The notes under the pieces: model-generated | Databases searched by the model: none | What the model was told of the DNA's origin: nothing | Seen by the model: only the letters and a program-made list of their open reading frames with translations | Assembly (NCBI RefSeq): GCF_001839655.2 | Contig: NZ_CP056087.1 | Span: 3,100,001-3,164,000, forward strand | Length of the DNA stretch: 64,000 nucleotides | Direction of reading: 5' to 3' | Source: Pseudomonas argentinensis | Lineage (GTDB): Bacteria; Pseudomonadota; Gammaproteobacteria; Pseudomonadales; Pseudomonadaceae | In this document: one piece after another, positions 28,257 to 38,600 of the stretch | How the letters are laid out: every line of letters begins with the position of its first letter | How positions within the stretch are numbered: the first letter of the stretch is position 1 | Position numbers and translations under genes: made by a program

Positions 28257-29567
28257 TTGAACCCATCCCTCAGCGGCCAGCTGGCCAGAACGCTTTTCGA
28301 CAGCCAGCCGGGGCCTGACGAGCGTCAGCGTGCCCGCGACGGCCTGATCGACTATTTCGCCTGCTTGCTGCCGGTGCAGCTCGGCCTGGTGCAGGACTCG
28401 GGACTGGCGCCGATACGTGGGGTGTTTCCTGCTGCGCGCAGCATGGAAAATCATGCGTTGCAGCTCGGCTACATGAGCCATGCGCTGGATTTCGACGACT
28501 ACCATGGGACCTTTCGCGGCCACCCGACCACCGTGGTGCTGTCGACGCTGCTGGCTTTGCTCGAAGACCAGCCGCCGATGGCGGTCGAGGACTTTCTCGA
28601 CGCCTATATCCTCGGCGTCGAGCTGGCGGGGCGCCTGGGCAAGGCCATCGGCACCCGTCATTACGCGGCGGGGCTGCACAGCACCGCGACGCTGGGCGTG
28701 ATTGCGGCGACCGGCGCCGCGTGCCGGTTGCTGCGCCTGACGCACGAACAAAACGAAGTCGCCCTTGGCCTGGCCGCCACCCAGGCTTCGGGCCTGCGCG
28801 CCCAGTTCGGCTCCGCGGCCAAGGCGTTGCATGCCGGTTTGGCCGCACGCAGCGCGGTCAACAGCGTCGAGTTGGCCCGCGCCGGTTTCGCCGCGCAGCG
28901 CCACGGCGTGCTGGAGGCATTTCTGGCCACCCTGGGTTACGGCGTCGAACGCCCCGATGATCTGCTGGCCGAGTGGGGCGCACCCTGGCGAATCATCTCG
29001 CCAGGCCTGGAGTTCAAGCGCTACCCAACCTGCGGTGGTACCCACAGCGCCGCGGAGGCGGCCTTCGCGCTACGCGAGCGGCTCGGCGGCGACATGGACG
29101 CGGTGCAGCATATCGAGGTGAGCTTCCCGCCGGGCGCCGATACCGCGCCCAATATCATCGCCCCGGTCAATGGCGTGCAAGCACGCTTCAGTCTCGAATA
29201 CGTGATCGCCGATGGGCTGCTCAACGGTGCGATTTCCCTCGAGCGTTACGGCGAAGAACCGGTCGATACCCGGATCGCCGCGCTGGCCGCCCGGGTACGC
29301 CGGGTACCGGACCCCAGTGCGCCGGCCGACGAGCTGGATCCGGACCGGCGCTTTCACCGCGTCACCCTGTTCATGGCCAATGGCACGTCCCACAGCCACT
29401 GCGTGACCCGCCTGGAAACCGCCGCCGCGCCCACCGATGTGCTGGCCAAGCTGCGCAACAATCTTCGATCCCTGCCCGAGGCCCGGCTGGCCGCGATCAG
29501 CGGGGATCTGCACCTCGCTGACGATGCTGCGCTGCATCGCCTGGCTTCACTCATTCGCTGTCAGTAA
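28257..29567 (+). CDS. MmgE/PrpD family protein
   Basis: 436 residues with a TTG start (AAAGG about 10 bases upstream; no ATG occurs before conserved sequence). Family blocks are HALDFDDYHGTFRGHPTTVV, the LGVELAGRLGKAIG helix, GSAAKALHAGLAARSA, and FKRYPTCGGTHSAAEAAF. Characterised members dehydrate or isomerise small carboxylic acids (2-methylcitrate dehydratase, cis-aconitate decarboxylase). It is first in an operon with a flavin monooxygenase and an amino-acid-type ABC importer, so the natural substrate is probably an imported organic acid derivative; unknown. Confidence 0.85.
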   Translation: MNPSLSGQLARTLFDSQPGPDERQRARDGLIDYFACLLPVQLGLVQDSGLAPIRGVFPAARSMENHALQLGYMSHALDFDDYHGTFRGHPTTVVLSTLLALLEDQPPMAVEDFLDAYILGVELAGRLGKAIGTRHYAAGLHSTATLGVIAATGAACRLLRLTHEQNEVALGLAATQASGLRAQFGSAAKALHAGLAARSAVNSVELARAGFAAQRHGVLEAFLATLGYGVERPDDLLAEWGAPWRIISPGLEFKRYPTCGGTHSAAEAAFALRERLGGDMDAVQHIEVSFPPGADTAPNIIAPVNGVQARFSLEYVIADGLLNGAISLERYGEEPVDTRIAALAARVRRVPDPSAPADELDPDRRFHRVTLFMANGTSHSHCVTRLETAAAPTDVLAKLRNNLRSLPEARLAAISGDLHLADDAALHRLASLIRCQ

Positions 29568-29576
29568 GGATTGGTT

Positions 29577-30926
29577 ATGTCCGTGCAATCTGCTTCACCC
29601 CGTCAATTGCGCCTCGGCCTGTTCGTACAGGCGCTGGGGCACCACGTGGGCGGCTGGCGTGCCGAGGGCGCGAAAGGCTCGCCCACCGACATCGACTGGT
29701 TCACCTGGATCGCCAGGAAGGCGGAAGAGGGCAAGTTCGACATGTTCTTCGTCGGCGACGCCCTGGCCACCAGCGTGCACCGCCTGCCATCCACCATGTC
29801 GCGCCTGGAGCCGCTGACCCTGCTCTCGGCCCTGGCCGTGCAGACCAAGCACATCGGCCTGGCCGCCACCGCGTCCACCACCTTCGACGAGCCGTTCCAC
29901 CTGGCGCGGGCCTTGTGCTCGGTGGACCATATCAGCCGTGGCCGTGGTGCCTGGAACGTGGTCACCTCGTTCTCCCTCGACGCCGCGCGCAACTTCAGCC
30001 GTGAAGACCTGCCGTCCCACGCCGACCGCTATGAAATGGCCCGCGAGTTTCTCGACGTGGCCTTCAAGCTGTGGGATGGCTGGGAAGAGGGCGCCATCGT
30101 CCGCGAAAAGGAAACCGGCCGTTACTCGGACGAAAGCAAGATCCACGCGGCCAACCACAAGGGCAAGCACTTCCAGGTGCAGGGCCCGCTGAACATCGCG
30201 CGCTCGCCCCAGGGCCGCCCGGTGATCATCGAGGCCGGCTCGTCGCCGGCAGGCCAACAGTTGGCCGCGCAAACCGCCGAGGTGGTGTTCACCGCCGCGT
30301 CGTCGCTGGAGGAGGGCCAGGCCTTCTACCAGAGCCAGAAGCAGTTCGTGCGCGACGCCGGTCGTCAGCCGGACCATCTGCTGATTCTGCCGGGGGTGAT
30401 GCCCATCGTCGGCCGCACCCGTGAAGAGGCCCAGCAAGTGTGGAACCAGCTCAACGAGCTGGTGGACATCGACAACGGTATCGAGCAACTGTCCGCCCGT
30501 TTCGGCGTGGACATGACCGCCTACCCACTCGACGGCCCGGTGCCGGAAATCCCCGCCACCGAAGGTAGCCAGAGCCGCGTCAAGCTGCTCACCGAGCTGG
30601 CCGCCCGCGAGAACCTGACCCTGCGCCAACTGGCGGCGGTGGCTGCAGGCTCCCGTGGTCACCGCGTGGTGGTCGGCACCGCCGAGGATATCGCCGATGA
30701 CTTCCAGCACTGGCTGGAGCAGGGCGGCGCCGATGGTTTCAACATCATGCCGGCGGTGCTGCCCGAGCAGCTGGAGCTGTTCGTCGAGCTGGTGATTCCC
30801 GAGTTGCAGCGCCGCGGCCTGTTCCGCACCGATTACCAATTCAGCACGCTGCGGGAAAACCTCGGCCTGCCTTCCGTCGACGAAAACTTTGCCGCCGTTG
30901 CCCCGCTGGCAACCGAGAAGGAGTGA
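29577..30926 (+). CDS. NtaA/SnaA/DszA-type FMN-dependent monooxygenase
   Basis: 449 residues, luciferase-like TIM barrel. ATG 29577 has AAGGA 9 bases upstream, and lies 10 bases after the previous stop. Blocks include LRLGLFVQALGHHVGGW, AEEGKFDMFFVGDALAT, SVDHISRGRGAWNVVTSF and a GSSPAGQQLAAQTAEVVF flavin-site run near 215. Relatives oxidise chelators, dimethyl sulfide, dibenzothiophene sulfone or other small C-N and C-S compounds with FMNH2 from a separate reductase; no reductase gene is in this operon. The substrate is probably what the downstream ABC importer takes up. Confidence 0.87.
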   Translation: MSVQSASPRQLRLGLFVQALGHHVGGWRAEGAKGSPTDIDWFTWIARKAEEGKFDMFFVGDALATSVHRLPSTMSRLEPLTLLSALAVQTKHIGLAATASTTFDEPFHLARALCSVDHISRGRGAWNVVTSFSLDAARNFSREDLPSHADRYEMAREFLDVAFKLWDGWEEGAIVREKETGRYSDESKIHAANHKGKHFQVQGPLNIARSPQGRPVIIEAGSSPAGQQLAAQTAEVVFTAASSLEEGQAFYQSQKQFVRDAGRQPDHLLILPGVMPIVGRTREEAQQVWNQLNELVDIDNGIEQLSARFGVDMTAYPLDGPVPEIPATEGSQSRVKLLTELAARENLTLRQLAAVAAGSRGHRVVVGTAEDIADDFQHWLEQGGADGFNIMPAVLPEQLELFVELVIPELQRRGLFRTDYQFSTLRENLGLPSVDENFAAVAPLATEKE

Positions 30927-30928
30927 CC

Positions 30929-31825
30929 ATGAAAGGTTCTGCACTGACCGCCGCTGCTTTCGCGCTGCTGCCACTGACCGGCGCCATTGCCGCCGACAAG
31001 GGCGTGCCGTTCAACGCCACCGCCAAGCCGGCGGCCGACGCCGCCCTGCATGACACGCTGCCGGAGGCGATCAAGAAGCGCGGCAGCATCATCGCCGGCA
31101 CCAACCCCAATACGCCGCCGACCACTTTCTACCAGGCCGACAACAAGACCCTGGCCGGGCGCGAGATCGACATCATCAGCGCGGTCGCCGACCGCCTCGG
31201 CGTCAGGCTGGAACTGCGCGACACCGGCGGCTTCGACAACATCATTCCGGGATTGAAATCCGGGCGTTACGACGCAGCGATCTCCAATATCGACGCCAAC
31301 GCCAAGCGCCTCGAACAGGTCGATTTCGTCGGCTACTACAACGCCTCCAAGCTGGCCCTGATCGGCCGTGCGGATGCCGACAAGGGGCCGTTCAACAGCT
31401 TTGCCGAGCTGTGCGGCCAGACCGTCGGCGCCGGCGCCGGCACCTCCCAGGTGACCCGCCTGCAGCAGGCCAGCGAGGCCTGCGTGGCCGATGGCAAACC
31501 GGCCATCCAGGTGCCGATCTTTCCGGATCGCCCAGCCGGCGTGCAGGCGGTGATCAGTGGCCGCGTGCCTATGTTCTTCGGCCCGTACGAGGGCCTGCGT
31601 TACCAGGCCAACCAGGTGAAGGCGCTGAAACTGGCCGGCGAGATCACCATCGAGGACACCATCGTCTCCATCGCCCTGGTCAAGGATTCGCCGCTGGGCA
31701 AACCGATCCAGGCGGCGCTCAACTCGCTGATCAAGGACGGCACCTACCAGCAGATCCTCGACAAGTGGGAAATCGGCTTCGGCGCCGTCGAAACCGCCGG
31801 CCTCAACGAAGAAAACCTCAAATGA
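30929..31825 (+). CDS. ABC transporter substrate-binding protein (polar amino-acid type)
   Basis: 298 residues with a signal peptide of ~22 residues ending in GAIAA, so periplasmic. It has the family-3 pattern: LPEAIKKRGSIIAGTN, ELRDTGGFDNIIPGLKSGRY, DAAISNIDANAKRLEQVDF and the C-terminal LIKDGTYQQILDKW. ATG 30929 follows AAGGAG. It presents a small polar solute to the permease encoded next, with which it overlaps by 4 bases. The ligand is not readable from sequence. Confidence 0.9.
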   Translation: MKGSALTAAAFALLPLTGAIAADKGVPFNATAKPAADAALHDTLPEAIKKRGSIIAGTNPNTPPTTFYQADNKTLAGREIDIISAVADRLGVRLELRDTGGFDNIIPGLKSGRYDAAISNIDANAKRLEQVDFVGYYNASKLALIGRADADKGPFNSFAELCGQTVGAGAGTSQVTRLQQASEACVADGKPAIQVPIFPDRPAGVQAVISGRVPMFFGPYEGLRYQANQVKALKLAGEITIEDTIVSIALVKDSPLGKPIQAALNSLIKDGTYQQILDKWEIGFGAVETAGLNEENLK

Positions 31826-32724
31826 GCCAACGGCCTGACGACGACATCGCCGGGCTGCGCATCGTCAAGCACCGTCACTGGGGGCGCTGGTTCAGTGCCC
31901 TGATCGTGCTGGTGCTGCTGTCGCTGGTGGCCACCTCGATGGTCAACAACCCGCGTTTCGAATGGGAGGTGGTGGCGCAGAACCTGACGGAGGAGTCGAT
32001 TCTCGCCGGCGTGCTGATGACCATCGAACTGACGGTCATCTCGGTGGTGTTCGGCTTTGCCGGCGGCACGCTGCTGGCCCTGATGCGGCTGTCTTCCAAT
32101 CCGGTGCTGGTCAGCGTCAGCTGGGCCTATACCTGGTTCTTCCGCGCCGTGCCGATGCTGGTGCAGCTGTTTCTCTGGTACAACATCGCGGCGCTGTATC
32201 CGCAGCTGTCGCTGAGCCTGCCATTGGTGGGCGAGGTGTGGAGCGCGGCGACCAACGAGATCATCAGCCCGTTCAGCGCTGCGGTACTGGCCCTGGTGAT
32301 TCACCAGTCCGCCTATGCCGCGGAGATCATTCGTGCCGGTATCCAGAGCGTTGGCCAGGGCCAGCTCGAAGCGGCCAAGGCGCTCGGCTACCGGCCCGGA
32401 CAGATCTTCCGGCAGACCGTGCTGCCCCAGGCCATGCGCACCATCCTGCCGCCCGCCGGCAACGAGGTGATCGGCCAGCTGAAAACCACCGCGGTGGTGT
32501 CGGTGATCGCCCTGCAGGACGTGCTCTATTCAGCGCAGATCATCTACCAGCGCACCTATGAGGTGATCCCGCTGCTGCTGGTCGCCACCCTCTGGTACCT
32601 GGTGATGACCTCGGTGCTGTCGGTGCTCCAGCATTACATCGAAGTGTGGTACAGCCGCGGCAATGGCCCGGCGCGCATAAGCTGGCTGCGCCGCAACAAA
32701 GGCACGCAGGAGTCCGCGTCATGA
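31822..32724 (+). CDS. ABC transporter permease (amino-acid type)
   Basis: 300 residues, inner membrane. One helix near residue 30, then a HisM/GlnP-type core with TIELTVISVVFGFAGG, the YTWFFRAVPMLVQLFLWYN block and the ATPase-contacting EAA loop EAAKALGYRPGQIFRQTVLP. ATG 31822 overlaps the binding-protein stop. The N-terminal cytoplasmic extension (~25 residues) is unremarkable. A single permease implies a homodimer. Confidence 0.9.
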   Translation: MSQRPDDDIAGLRIVKHRHWGRWFSALIVLVLLSLVATSMVNNPRFEWEVVAQNLTEESILAGVLMTIELTVISVVFGFAGGTLLALMRLSSNPVLVSVSWAYTWFFRAVPMLVQLFLWYNIAALYPQLSLSLPLVGEVWSAATNEIISPFSAAVLALVIHQSAYAAEIIRAGIQSVGQGQLEAAKALGYRPGQIFRQTVLPQAMRTILPPAGNEVIGQLKTTAVVSVIALQDVLYSAQIIYQRTYEVIPLLLVATLWYLVMTSVLSVLQHYIEVWYSRGNGPARISWLRRNKGTQESAS

Positions 32725-33482
32725 GCGAGTCCATCCGCCTGCGTGGCGTGCACAAGCAGTTCTCCGGCAATACGGTGCTGCATGGCATCGACCTGGACAT
32801 CACCGCCGGCTCGGTGACGGTGATTCTCGGGCCGTCCGGCTCGGGCAAGTCGACCCTGCTGCGCTGCATCAACCACCTGGAAAAACTCGACGGCGGCACC
32901 ATCCACGTCGGTGACACCCTGATCGGTTATTGCCGCAAGGGCCAGGCGCTGTACGAACTGCCGGAAAAGGCCGTAGCGAAGCAGCGCCAACGCATCGGCA
33001 TGGTGTTCCAGCAGTTCAACCTGTTCCCGCACCGCACGGTGCTGCAGAACATCGCCGATGCACCGATCCGCATCCTCGGCCAGAAACGCGCTGACGTGGA
33101 GGCGCGGGCCATGCAGCTGCTCGACCAGGTCGGCCTGGCGCACCGTGCGCAAGCCTGGCCACGGGAGCTGTCCGGCGGGCAGCAGCAGCGAGTGGCGATC
33201 GCCCGGGCACTGGCCATGCAGCCAGAGGTGATGCTGTTCGACGAGCCGACCTCGGCACTGGACCCCGAGCTGGTGGGCGAAGTGCTGCAGGTGATGAAGC
33301 AGTTGGCGCACTGGGGCATCACCATGGTGGTGGTCACCCATGAAATCGGCTTTGCCCGCGAGGTGGCGGACAATATCGTGTTCATGGACAACGGCAAGGT
33401 GGTGGAGGCGGGCGATGCCCGCGCCTTGCTGGACGACCCGCAGCATCCACGGCTGCGTGAGTTCCTGGCCAGCGTGCTGTAA
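32721..33482 (+). CDS. ABC transporter ATPase (amino-acid type)
   Basis: 253 residues. Walker A GPSGSGKST, Q-loop GMVFQQFNLFPHRT, signature ELSGGQQQRVAIARAL, Walker B VMLFDEPTSALD, H-loop VTHEIGFA. ATG 32721 overlaps the permease stop by 4 bases, ending a five-gene operon that started at 28257. It is GlnQ/HisP-like and powers the importer. Confidence 0.92.
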   Translation: MSESIRLRGVHKQFSGNTVLHGIDLDITAGSVTVILGPSGSGKSTLLRCINHLEKLDGGTIHVGDTLIGYCRKGQALYELPEKAVAKQRQRIGMVFQQFNLFPHRTVLQNIADAPIRILGQKRADVEARAMQLLDQVGLAHRAQAWPRELSGGQQQRVAIARALAMQPEVMLFDEPTSALDPELVGEVLQVMKQLAHWGITMVVVTHEIGFAREVADNIVFMDNGKVVEAGDARALLDDPQHPRLREFLASVL

Positions 33483-33492
33483 GGCGCCGTCT

Positions 33493-33528
33493 GGTGGTGA
33501 GCCCTTGCTCATCGCCAGGTGCTTTATT
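33493..33528 (+). terminator. Probable terminator after the ABC operon
   Basis: TGGTGGTGAGC and GCTCATCGCCA form an 11-base stem with two G-U pairs and a 4-base loop; a weak T-rich stretch (TGCTTTATTT) follows. It starts 11 bases after the stop of the last operon gene. Confidence 0.45.
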
Positions 33529-33741
33529 TAGCCCGGCTTGCGTGAACGGCATTTAGAAATTGCGCAGCCGTTGTAGATGGGAGAGGGCGTCGAATCGAGG
33601 CGAGCTGCCAAGTAACAGCGCAGCCACGCGCGCAGACGGGTCGGAATCGCTCGCCTGATGCGTTAAAGTAGCCGGTTTGCGTAAGAACCGTCATGGCCAT
33701 AGCCATGAAGGGCTTCAAACCTTCAAATATGTGTGGTGAAG

Positions 33742-34650
33742 ATGACCAAGCCTTTCATTTCGCTGTGCCCGGAGGTCACTCGGGCACATGCGTTGAGGCT
33801 GATGGACTGGTTGGAAGATGATCGCGTTACCTGCTACCTGAGCGATTCGCGTGATGTTTCCCGCTCCATCGAACACGCCATCGATCGGACTCAGTTGCCG
33901 ATTCTGACCCATCTGTTCAACCAGGGCGGCCGCTTCTTCATGGCCTATGACCGGTATGACGAACCGGTGGGCTTCGTGCGTCTGATCAAGAGCGGCGCGG
34001 AGTGCGAGATCGTCCTGGCCATCGGCGACAGCGACAAGTGGGGGCAGAACCTGGGCACCCGCACGATCCGCGAAGGCATGAAACTGGCCTTTCTCGACAT
34101 GCGCGCCGAGAAACTCATCGCCAAGATCCATCCGGATAACCTGCGCTCGCAGAAAGCCTTCCTGCGCAGCGGCTTCGAGCTCGGGAGCGAAACGCCGACC
34201 ATGACCTCATGGGTCATGACGACCGGTCGCTACCTGCAGCTGCTGCGCGAAGATTCCTTCCGCGATGCGCCAGGGATCTACATCACCGAAATGGACAAGG
34301 CCAAGCTCGACAATTTGATCGCGCTGGAGGAAGGCCCGGTCGTCCAACTCGAACACGAGCTCGAACGCGCCGTTGTCGTCGAGGCTGAACAGGTGCCCAG
34401 CACCGTCGTCACCATGAACTCCAGGGCCCTGGTGCAACTGGGCGACGAAGCGTTCGAAGTGACCCTGGTTTACCCCGAAGACGCTGACCACAGCGCCGGC
34501 AAGCATTCGGTGTGCTCCGATCTGGGTGCCGCCATCCTGGGGTATCAGGAGGGTGACGCCATCGACTGGCGAATCGCCGGGCGTACGCGGCAGATCGAGA
34601 TCAGGAAGGTGCTTTACCAGCCGGAGGCTGCGGGCGATTTCCATCTGTAA
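33742..34650 (+). CDS. GNAT acetyltransferase fused to an Rnk-like regulator domain
   Basis: 302 residues from ATG 33742 (a GTG at 33733 would add three). Residues ~1-165 are a GNAT domain: FFMAYDRYDEPVGFVRLI, the acetyl-CoA turn NLGTRTIREGMKLAF, and KIHPDNLRSQKAFLRSGFEL. Residues ~180-302 match Rnk (regulator of nucleoside diphosphate kinase), with STVVTMNSRALV, TLVYPEDAD, LGAAILGYQEGDAIDW and the terminal YQPEAAGDFHL, almost as in E. coli Rnk. Rnk is a GreA-C-terminal-fold protein that can bind RNA polymerase. The gene is flanked by 259- and 301-base gaps, so it is probably a single transcription unit. Confidence 0.85.
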   Translation: MTKPFISLCPEVTRAHALRLMDWLEDDRVTCYLSDSRDVSRSIEHAIDRTQLPILTHLFNQGGRFFMAYDRYDEPVGFVRLIKSGAECEIVLAIGDSDKWGQNLGTRTIREGMKLAFLDMRAEKLIAKIHPDNLRSQKAFLRSGFELGSETPTMTSWVMTTGRYLQLLREDSFRDAPGIYITEMDKAKLDNLIALEEGPVVQLEHELERAVVVEAEQVPSTVVTMNSRALVQLGDEAFEVTLVYPEDADHSAGKHSVCSDLGAAILGYQEGDAIDWRIAGRTRQIEIRKVLYQPEAAGDFHL

Positions 34651-34951
34651 TTGCACCTAGCTCCGTGTTTGCTCATTAGCGCGAAGATTGAATCGTCCCG
34701 GATTTTCTATACCTCCTGACGCGGGTTCAGCTAATAAAATGCAGCCAGCAGTCATCCTAAAAGACGGGGGTGTTCATGATGTGATCAGTGCGTTCTTTTC
34801 ATTCGCTCAGCCTGAAGCTGATTCGTGCAGAGTTACTGGTTAGCGCGTCGCTTTCACTAAATCTTCACAAAATCATAGTTTGATGGCATACGGCCATCTG
34901 TTTAGATGCACGCTGTTTTGACGCCACTTTTGCCTTTCATGGACGAAATGC
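34651..34951. other. AT-richer gap before the CDI island
   Basis: 301 bases with no gene seen. Base composition falls below that of its neighbours (for example around 34720-34930), as is common upstream of CDI loci. It must hold the promoter for the tps/cdi genes; no clear hairpin or repeat was recognised. Confidence 0.5.
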
Positions 34952-35649
34952 ATGTACGCAGACCGCAGCTCGCTGTACATACGTTTAGTTATTTTTCTGC
35001 CTACGCTATCTATGGCGCAGACGATGGGAGAGCGTGAGCTAATCCGCAAGCCTCAGGAGCGCCTGCAGGAACTCCAGCAGTTGCCAGGCAAGCACGCCGA
35101 ACCGAGCGTGCCCCCGACATCCGGAAACGAGCGCTGCTTCGCCATCGAACAGATCGAGATCAGCGGCGCCAGCCTGCTGTCCGAGGCCGATCGCAGCACC
35201 ATTCTCGCCCCGTTCGCCGACAGCTGTTTGGGCGCCAGCCAGCTCAACGAGCTGCTCAAGGCGATCACCAACCATCATGTCGACCATGGTTACGTGACCA
35301 CCCGGGCCTACTTGCCGCAGCAGGATCTGTCGGCCCTTACCCCGATGATCACCGTGGTCGAAGGCCGCCTAGAAGGCCTCGACAGTTCTGCCCTGGCGAT
35401 TGACCGCGAGCAGGCCATGAGCTTTCCCGGCAAGGTCCTCAACCTGCGTGAGCAAAGCTCATCCTCGGTAAGCACATCGATCAGTCGGGCAACCGCGCCA
35501 GCTAATGGCAACTGGGATTCAACCACGGCCTATATCGGCACAGCCTTCGTCAACGCCGATATAGGCCGCCAGCGGCCTCCCTGGAACGCCCCGACGTGAT
35601 CACCGAGCGCGAGCGCCCGGTGTATTTCCGTTTCGACCTGTTCTTCTGA
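34952..35649 (+). pseudogene. Truncated TpsB (CdiB-like) outer-membrane transporter
   Basis: Residues ~1-25 resemble a signal peptide and ~60-150 a POTRA domain (CFAIEQIEISGASLLSEADR; HVDHGYVTTRAYLPQQDL; MITVVEGRLEGL). After LNLREQ the family barrel is missing and the frame ends at 35599. In another frame, ERPDVITERERPVYFRFDLFF lies at its very end (stop 35647-35649), in pieces resembling the Phe-ended TpsB C-terminus. About 700 bases remain of a gene normally ~1.7 kb, so this copy cannot form the secretion pore. The intact cdiA starts 34 bases later. Confidence 0.8.
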
Positions 35650-35683
35650 TTGCCGATTCGCTTACACCCTGGAGCACCCTGAC

Positions 35684-38600
35684 ATGGACGTTCGCAGCCC
35701 GTTTTTCCAGAACATCGCCCTGATCGTTGCCGGCGTCATGTTCCTCAACCCCATCGTCGCCACTGCGGCGCAACTGACGGTTGACGCCCAGGCCGGCGGC
35801 AATACCAGCCTCGACCAGGCCGGCAATGGCGTGCCCATCGTCAATATCGCCACGCCCAATGGCAGCGGCCTGTCGCACAACAAGTTCACCGACTACAACG
35901 TCGGCCAGCAGGGGCTGATCCTCAACAACGCCACCGAGCGGCTGCAGAGCACCCAGCAGGGCGGCATCATCATTGGCAACCCGAACCTGCAGGGGCGAGC
36001 CGCCGGCGTCATCCTCAACGAAGTGACCGGCAGCAACCGCAGCCAGCTCAAGGGCTACACGGAAGTGGCCGGGCAGGCAGCGCACGTCATCGTCGCCAAC
36101 CCCCACGGCATCACCTGCGACGGCTGCGGTTTCATCAACACCCCGCGGGCGACCCTGAGCACCGGCGCGCCGGTGGTCAACAATGGCCGCCTGCAGGGCT
36201 TCGACGTCAATGGCGGCGACATCGCCATCGAAGGCGCTGGCCTCAATGCCAGCAACGTCGACCAATTCGACCTGATCACCCGCAGCGCGCAGATCAACGC
36301 CGAGATCCACGCCAAGCGCCTGAACATCATCGCTGGCCGCAACGAGGTCGATGTGGCCACCCTGCAGGCCACTGCCAAGGCCGATGACGGCTCCCAACAG
36401 CCGCAACTGGCCATCGACAGCTCGGCCTTGGGCGGCATGTACGCCGGCGCGATTCGTCTGGTCGGCACAGAGGCGGGCGTGGGCGTGAAACTGGCCGGTG
36501 ATATGGCCGCCAGTGCCGGGGATATCCAGATCGATGCCAGTGGCAAGCTGAGCCTGGCGCAGACCTCGACCGCTGGCGACCTGGCCATCGAGGCGGGTGA
36601 GATGGCGCTGACTGGTAAGACCTACGCCGCCGGCCAGGCCAGGCTCGGCGCGCAGGGTTCGCTCCAGGTGCAACAGAGCCTGGCTGCGGCGGGGGATGTT
36701 CAGCTCAAGGCGGGGCAGGTGATCAACCAGGGCCTGGTCGAGGCCGGCGTCAGGGCCGACAACAGCCGCACGGCGGCGGATCTGCGCATCGAGGCGCAGC
36801 AGGTGCGCAATGCCGGCAGCCTGATCGGCAATCGCCAACTGGAGGTCAAGGCCAGCCAGCGCCTGGACAATCAGGGTGGCACGCTCAGTGCCAAGACGCT
36901 TACCCGAATCGATGCAGCGCAGTTGGATAACCGTCAGGGCCAGGTGCGCGGCGATGCTGCTTTGAGTGTGGTGGCGGGGGACGTGGACAACCGCAGCGGG
37001 CAGATGGCTGCCAAGCAAGTGGACATCGCCGTAGCGGCTGACGGTGCGCTCGACAATCGGCAAGGTACGGTGTTTGCCCAGGAGCGTCTGGACGTTACAG
37101 CAGGCGATTTGGACAACAGCGGTAAAGGGACCCTGGCCAGTCAGGGGAGCCTCGGCGTCACGCTCAGCGGCCACCTCGATAACCACGGCCAGGGAACGCT
37201 GGTCAGCCAAGGCTCACAGCGTATTCGTGCGGCCTCCGTCGACAACAGCGACGATGGTCTGCTATCGAGCCACGCCAGTCTCAGCCTGAACGAGGCAGCG
37301 ACGGACAACCGAGGTGGCAGGATTCAGGCTGACGGAGTGCTCAGTCTGAATCGGGGCCGCCTGGACAACCAGGGCGGCACGCTCAGTGGCAAGGGGAACG
37401 TGAGTCTTGAACTGGCCGGCCTGGACAACCGTAATCAAGGGCAGGTCAGCGCTAGGGGAGATCTCGATGCGAAGATCGATCACCTCGAGCAGGCCAACGG
37501 CGGTGAATTGCTCAGCCAGGGCCGGCTAACCCTGGAAGGCAAACGCTTGGATAACAGCCAGGGTGGCTTGATTGCCGCTACTGAAGCCTTGCAGATCGTC
37601 GCTGGCGAAGCCCTGCTCAACACGGGCGGGGAAATTTCCACGCCCGGCCTGGCAGTGGTTCGAGTCCAGGCCGATAGCGGGCAACCCGCTGCCGTGCTGG
37701 ATAACAGCGGCGCTGGTCTGATCGTCGCGGATCAGGGGCTGGAGCTGTACGTTCAGCGTTTGCTGAATAATGCCAAGGGTGTGCTCGCCGGGCGTGATGG
37801 CTTGATTTTGCGCGGTGGCAGCCTGGACAACAGCGCTGGCGGCACCCTGACGAGTCAGCGAACGATTGGTGTGCAGCTCGAGGGGGCCTTGAACAACCAG
37901 AGTCAGGGCCGAATTCTCGCGGCCAATGGCCTGCAGATCGAAGCCGCTCGCATCGATAACCAGGCGGCTGGTCTGCTTTCCAGTGGCGCGGCACTGGGCG
38001 TTACGGGGGGCACCCTGAACAACCAGGGGGGCGTGGTGGTCAGCGATGGTCAACTGAGCATCCGTAACAGCAGCCTGAACAATAGCCATGCCGGTAGCAT
38101 CAGTGCCGGGCAGACGCTGAGCATTGAAACTGGGCAGCTCGATAATCACGGCCAGGGTGGGATCACCGCCGCTGGCGACCTTTCACTGAATGCCACCCAG
38201 CTCAACAACCACGACCAGGGCCGGATCGCCGCCAAGGGCACAGCCCAGGTCAGCGCCACGGCGCTGGATCAGCACGCGGGTGGTGAGCTGGTCAGCGAAA
38301 GCGCGCTGACCCTCGACCTGCAGGGCGGTGACCTCGATAACAGCGGCCAGGGCCTGATCGCCACGCCGGGGGCCTTGCTGCTGAAGAACCTCGGCAAGGT
38401 CGACAACAGCGCCGGTGGTGAAATCTCCAGCAGCCAGGGCTTTCTGCTCAAGGCCCGCGAGCTTGACAACAGCGCGGGCCGGGTGATCAGTGCCCAGGCG
38501 CTGCAACTGCAGATCACCCAACTGCTGAAGAACAGCCTCAAGGGCGTGCTCTCGGCCGGCAGCCTGGAAGTGACGGCGGCCAGCCTGGACAACGCCGCCG

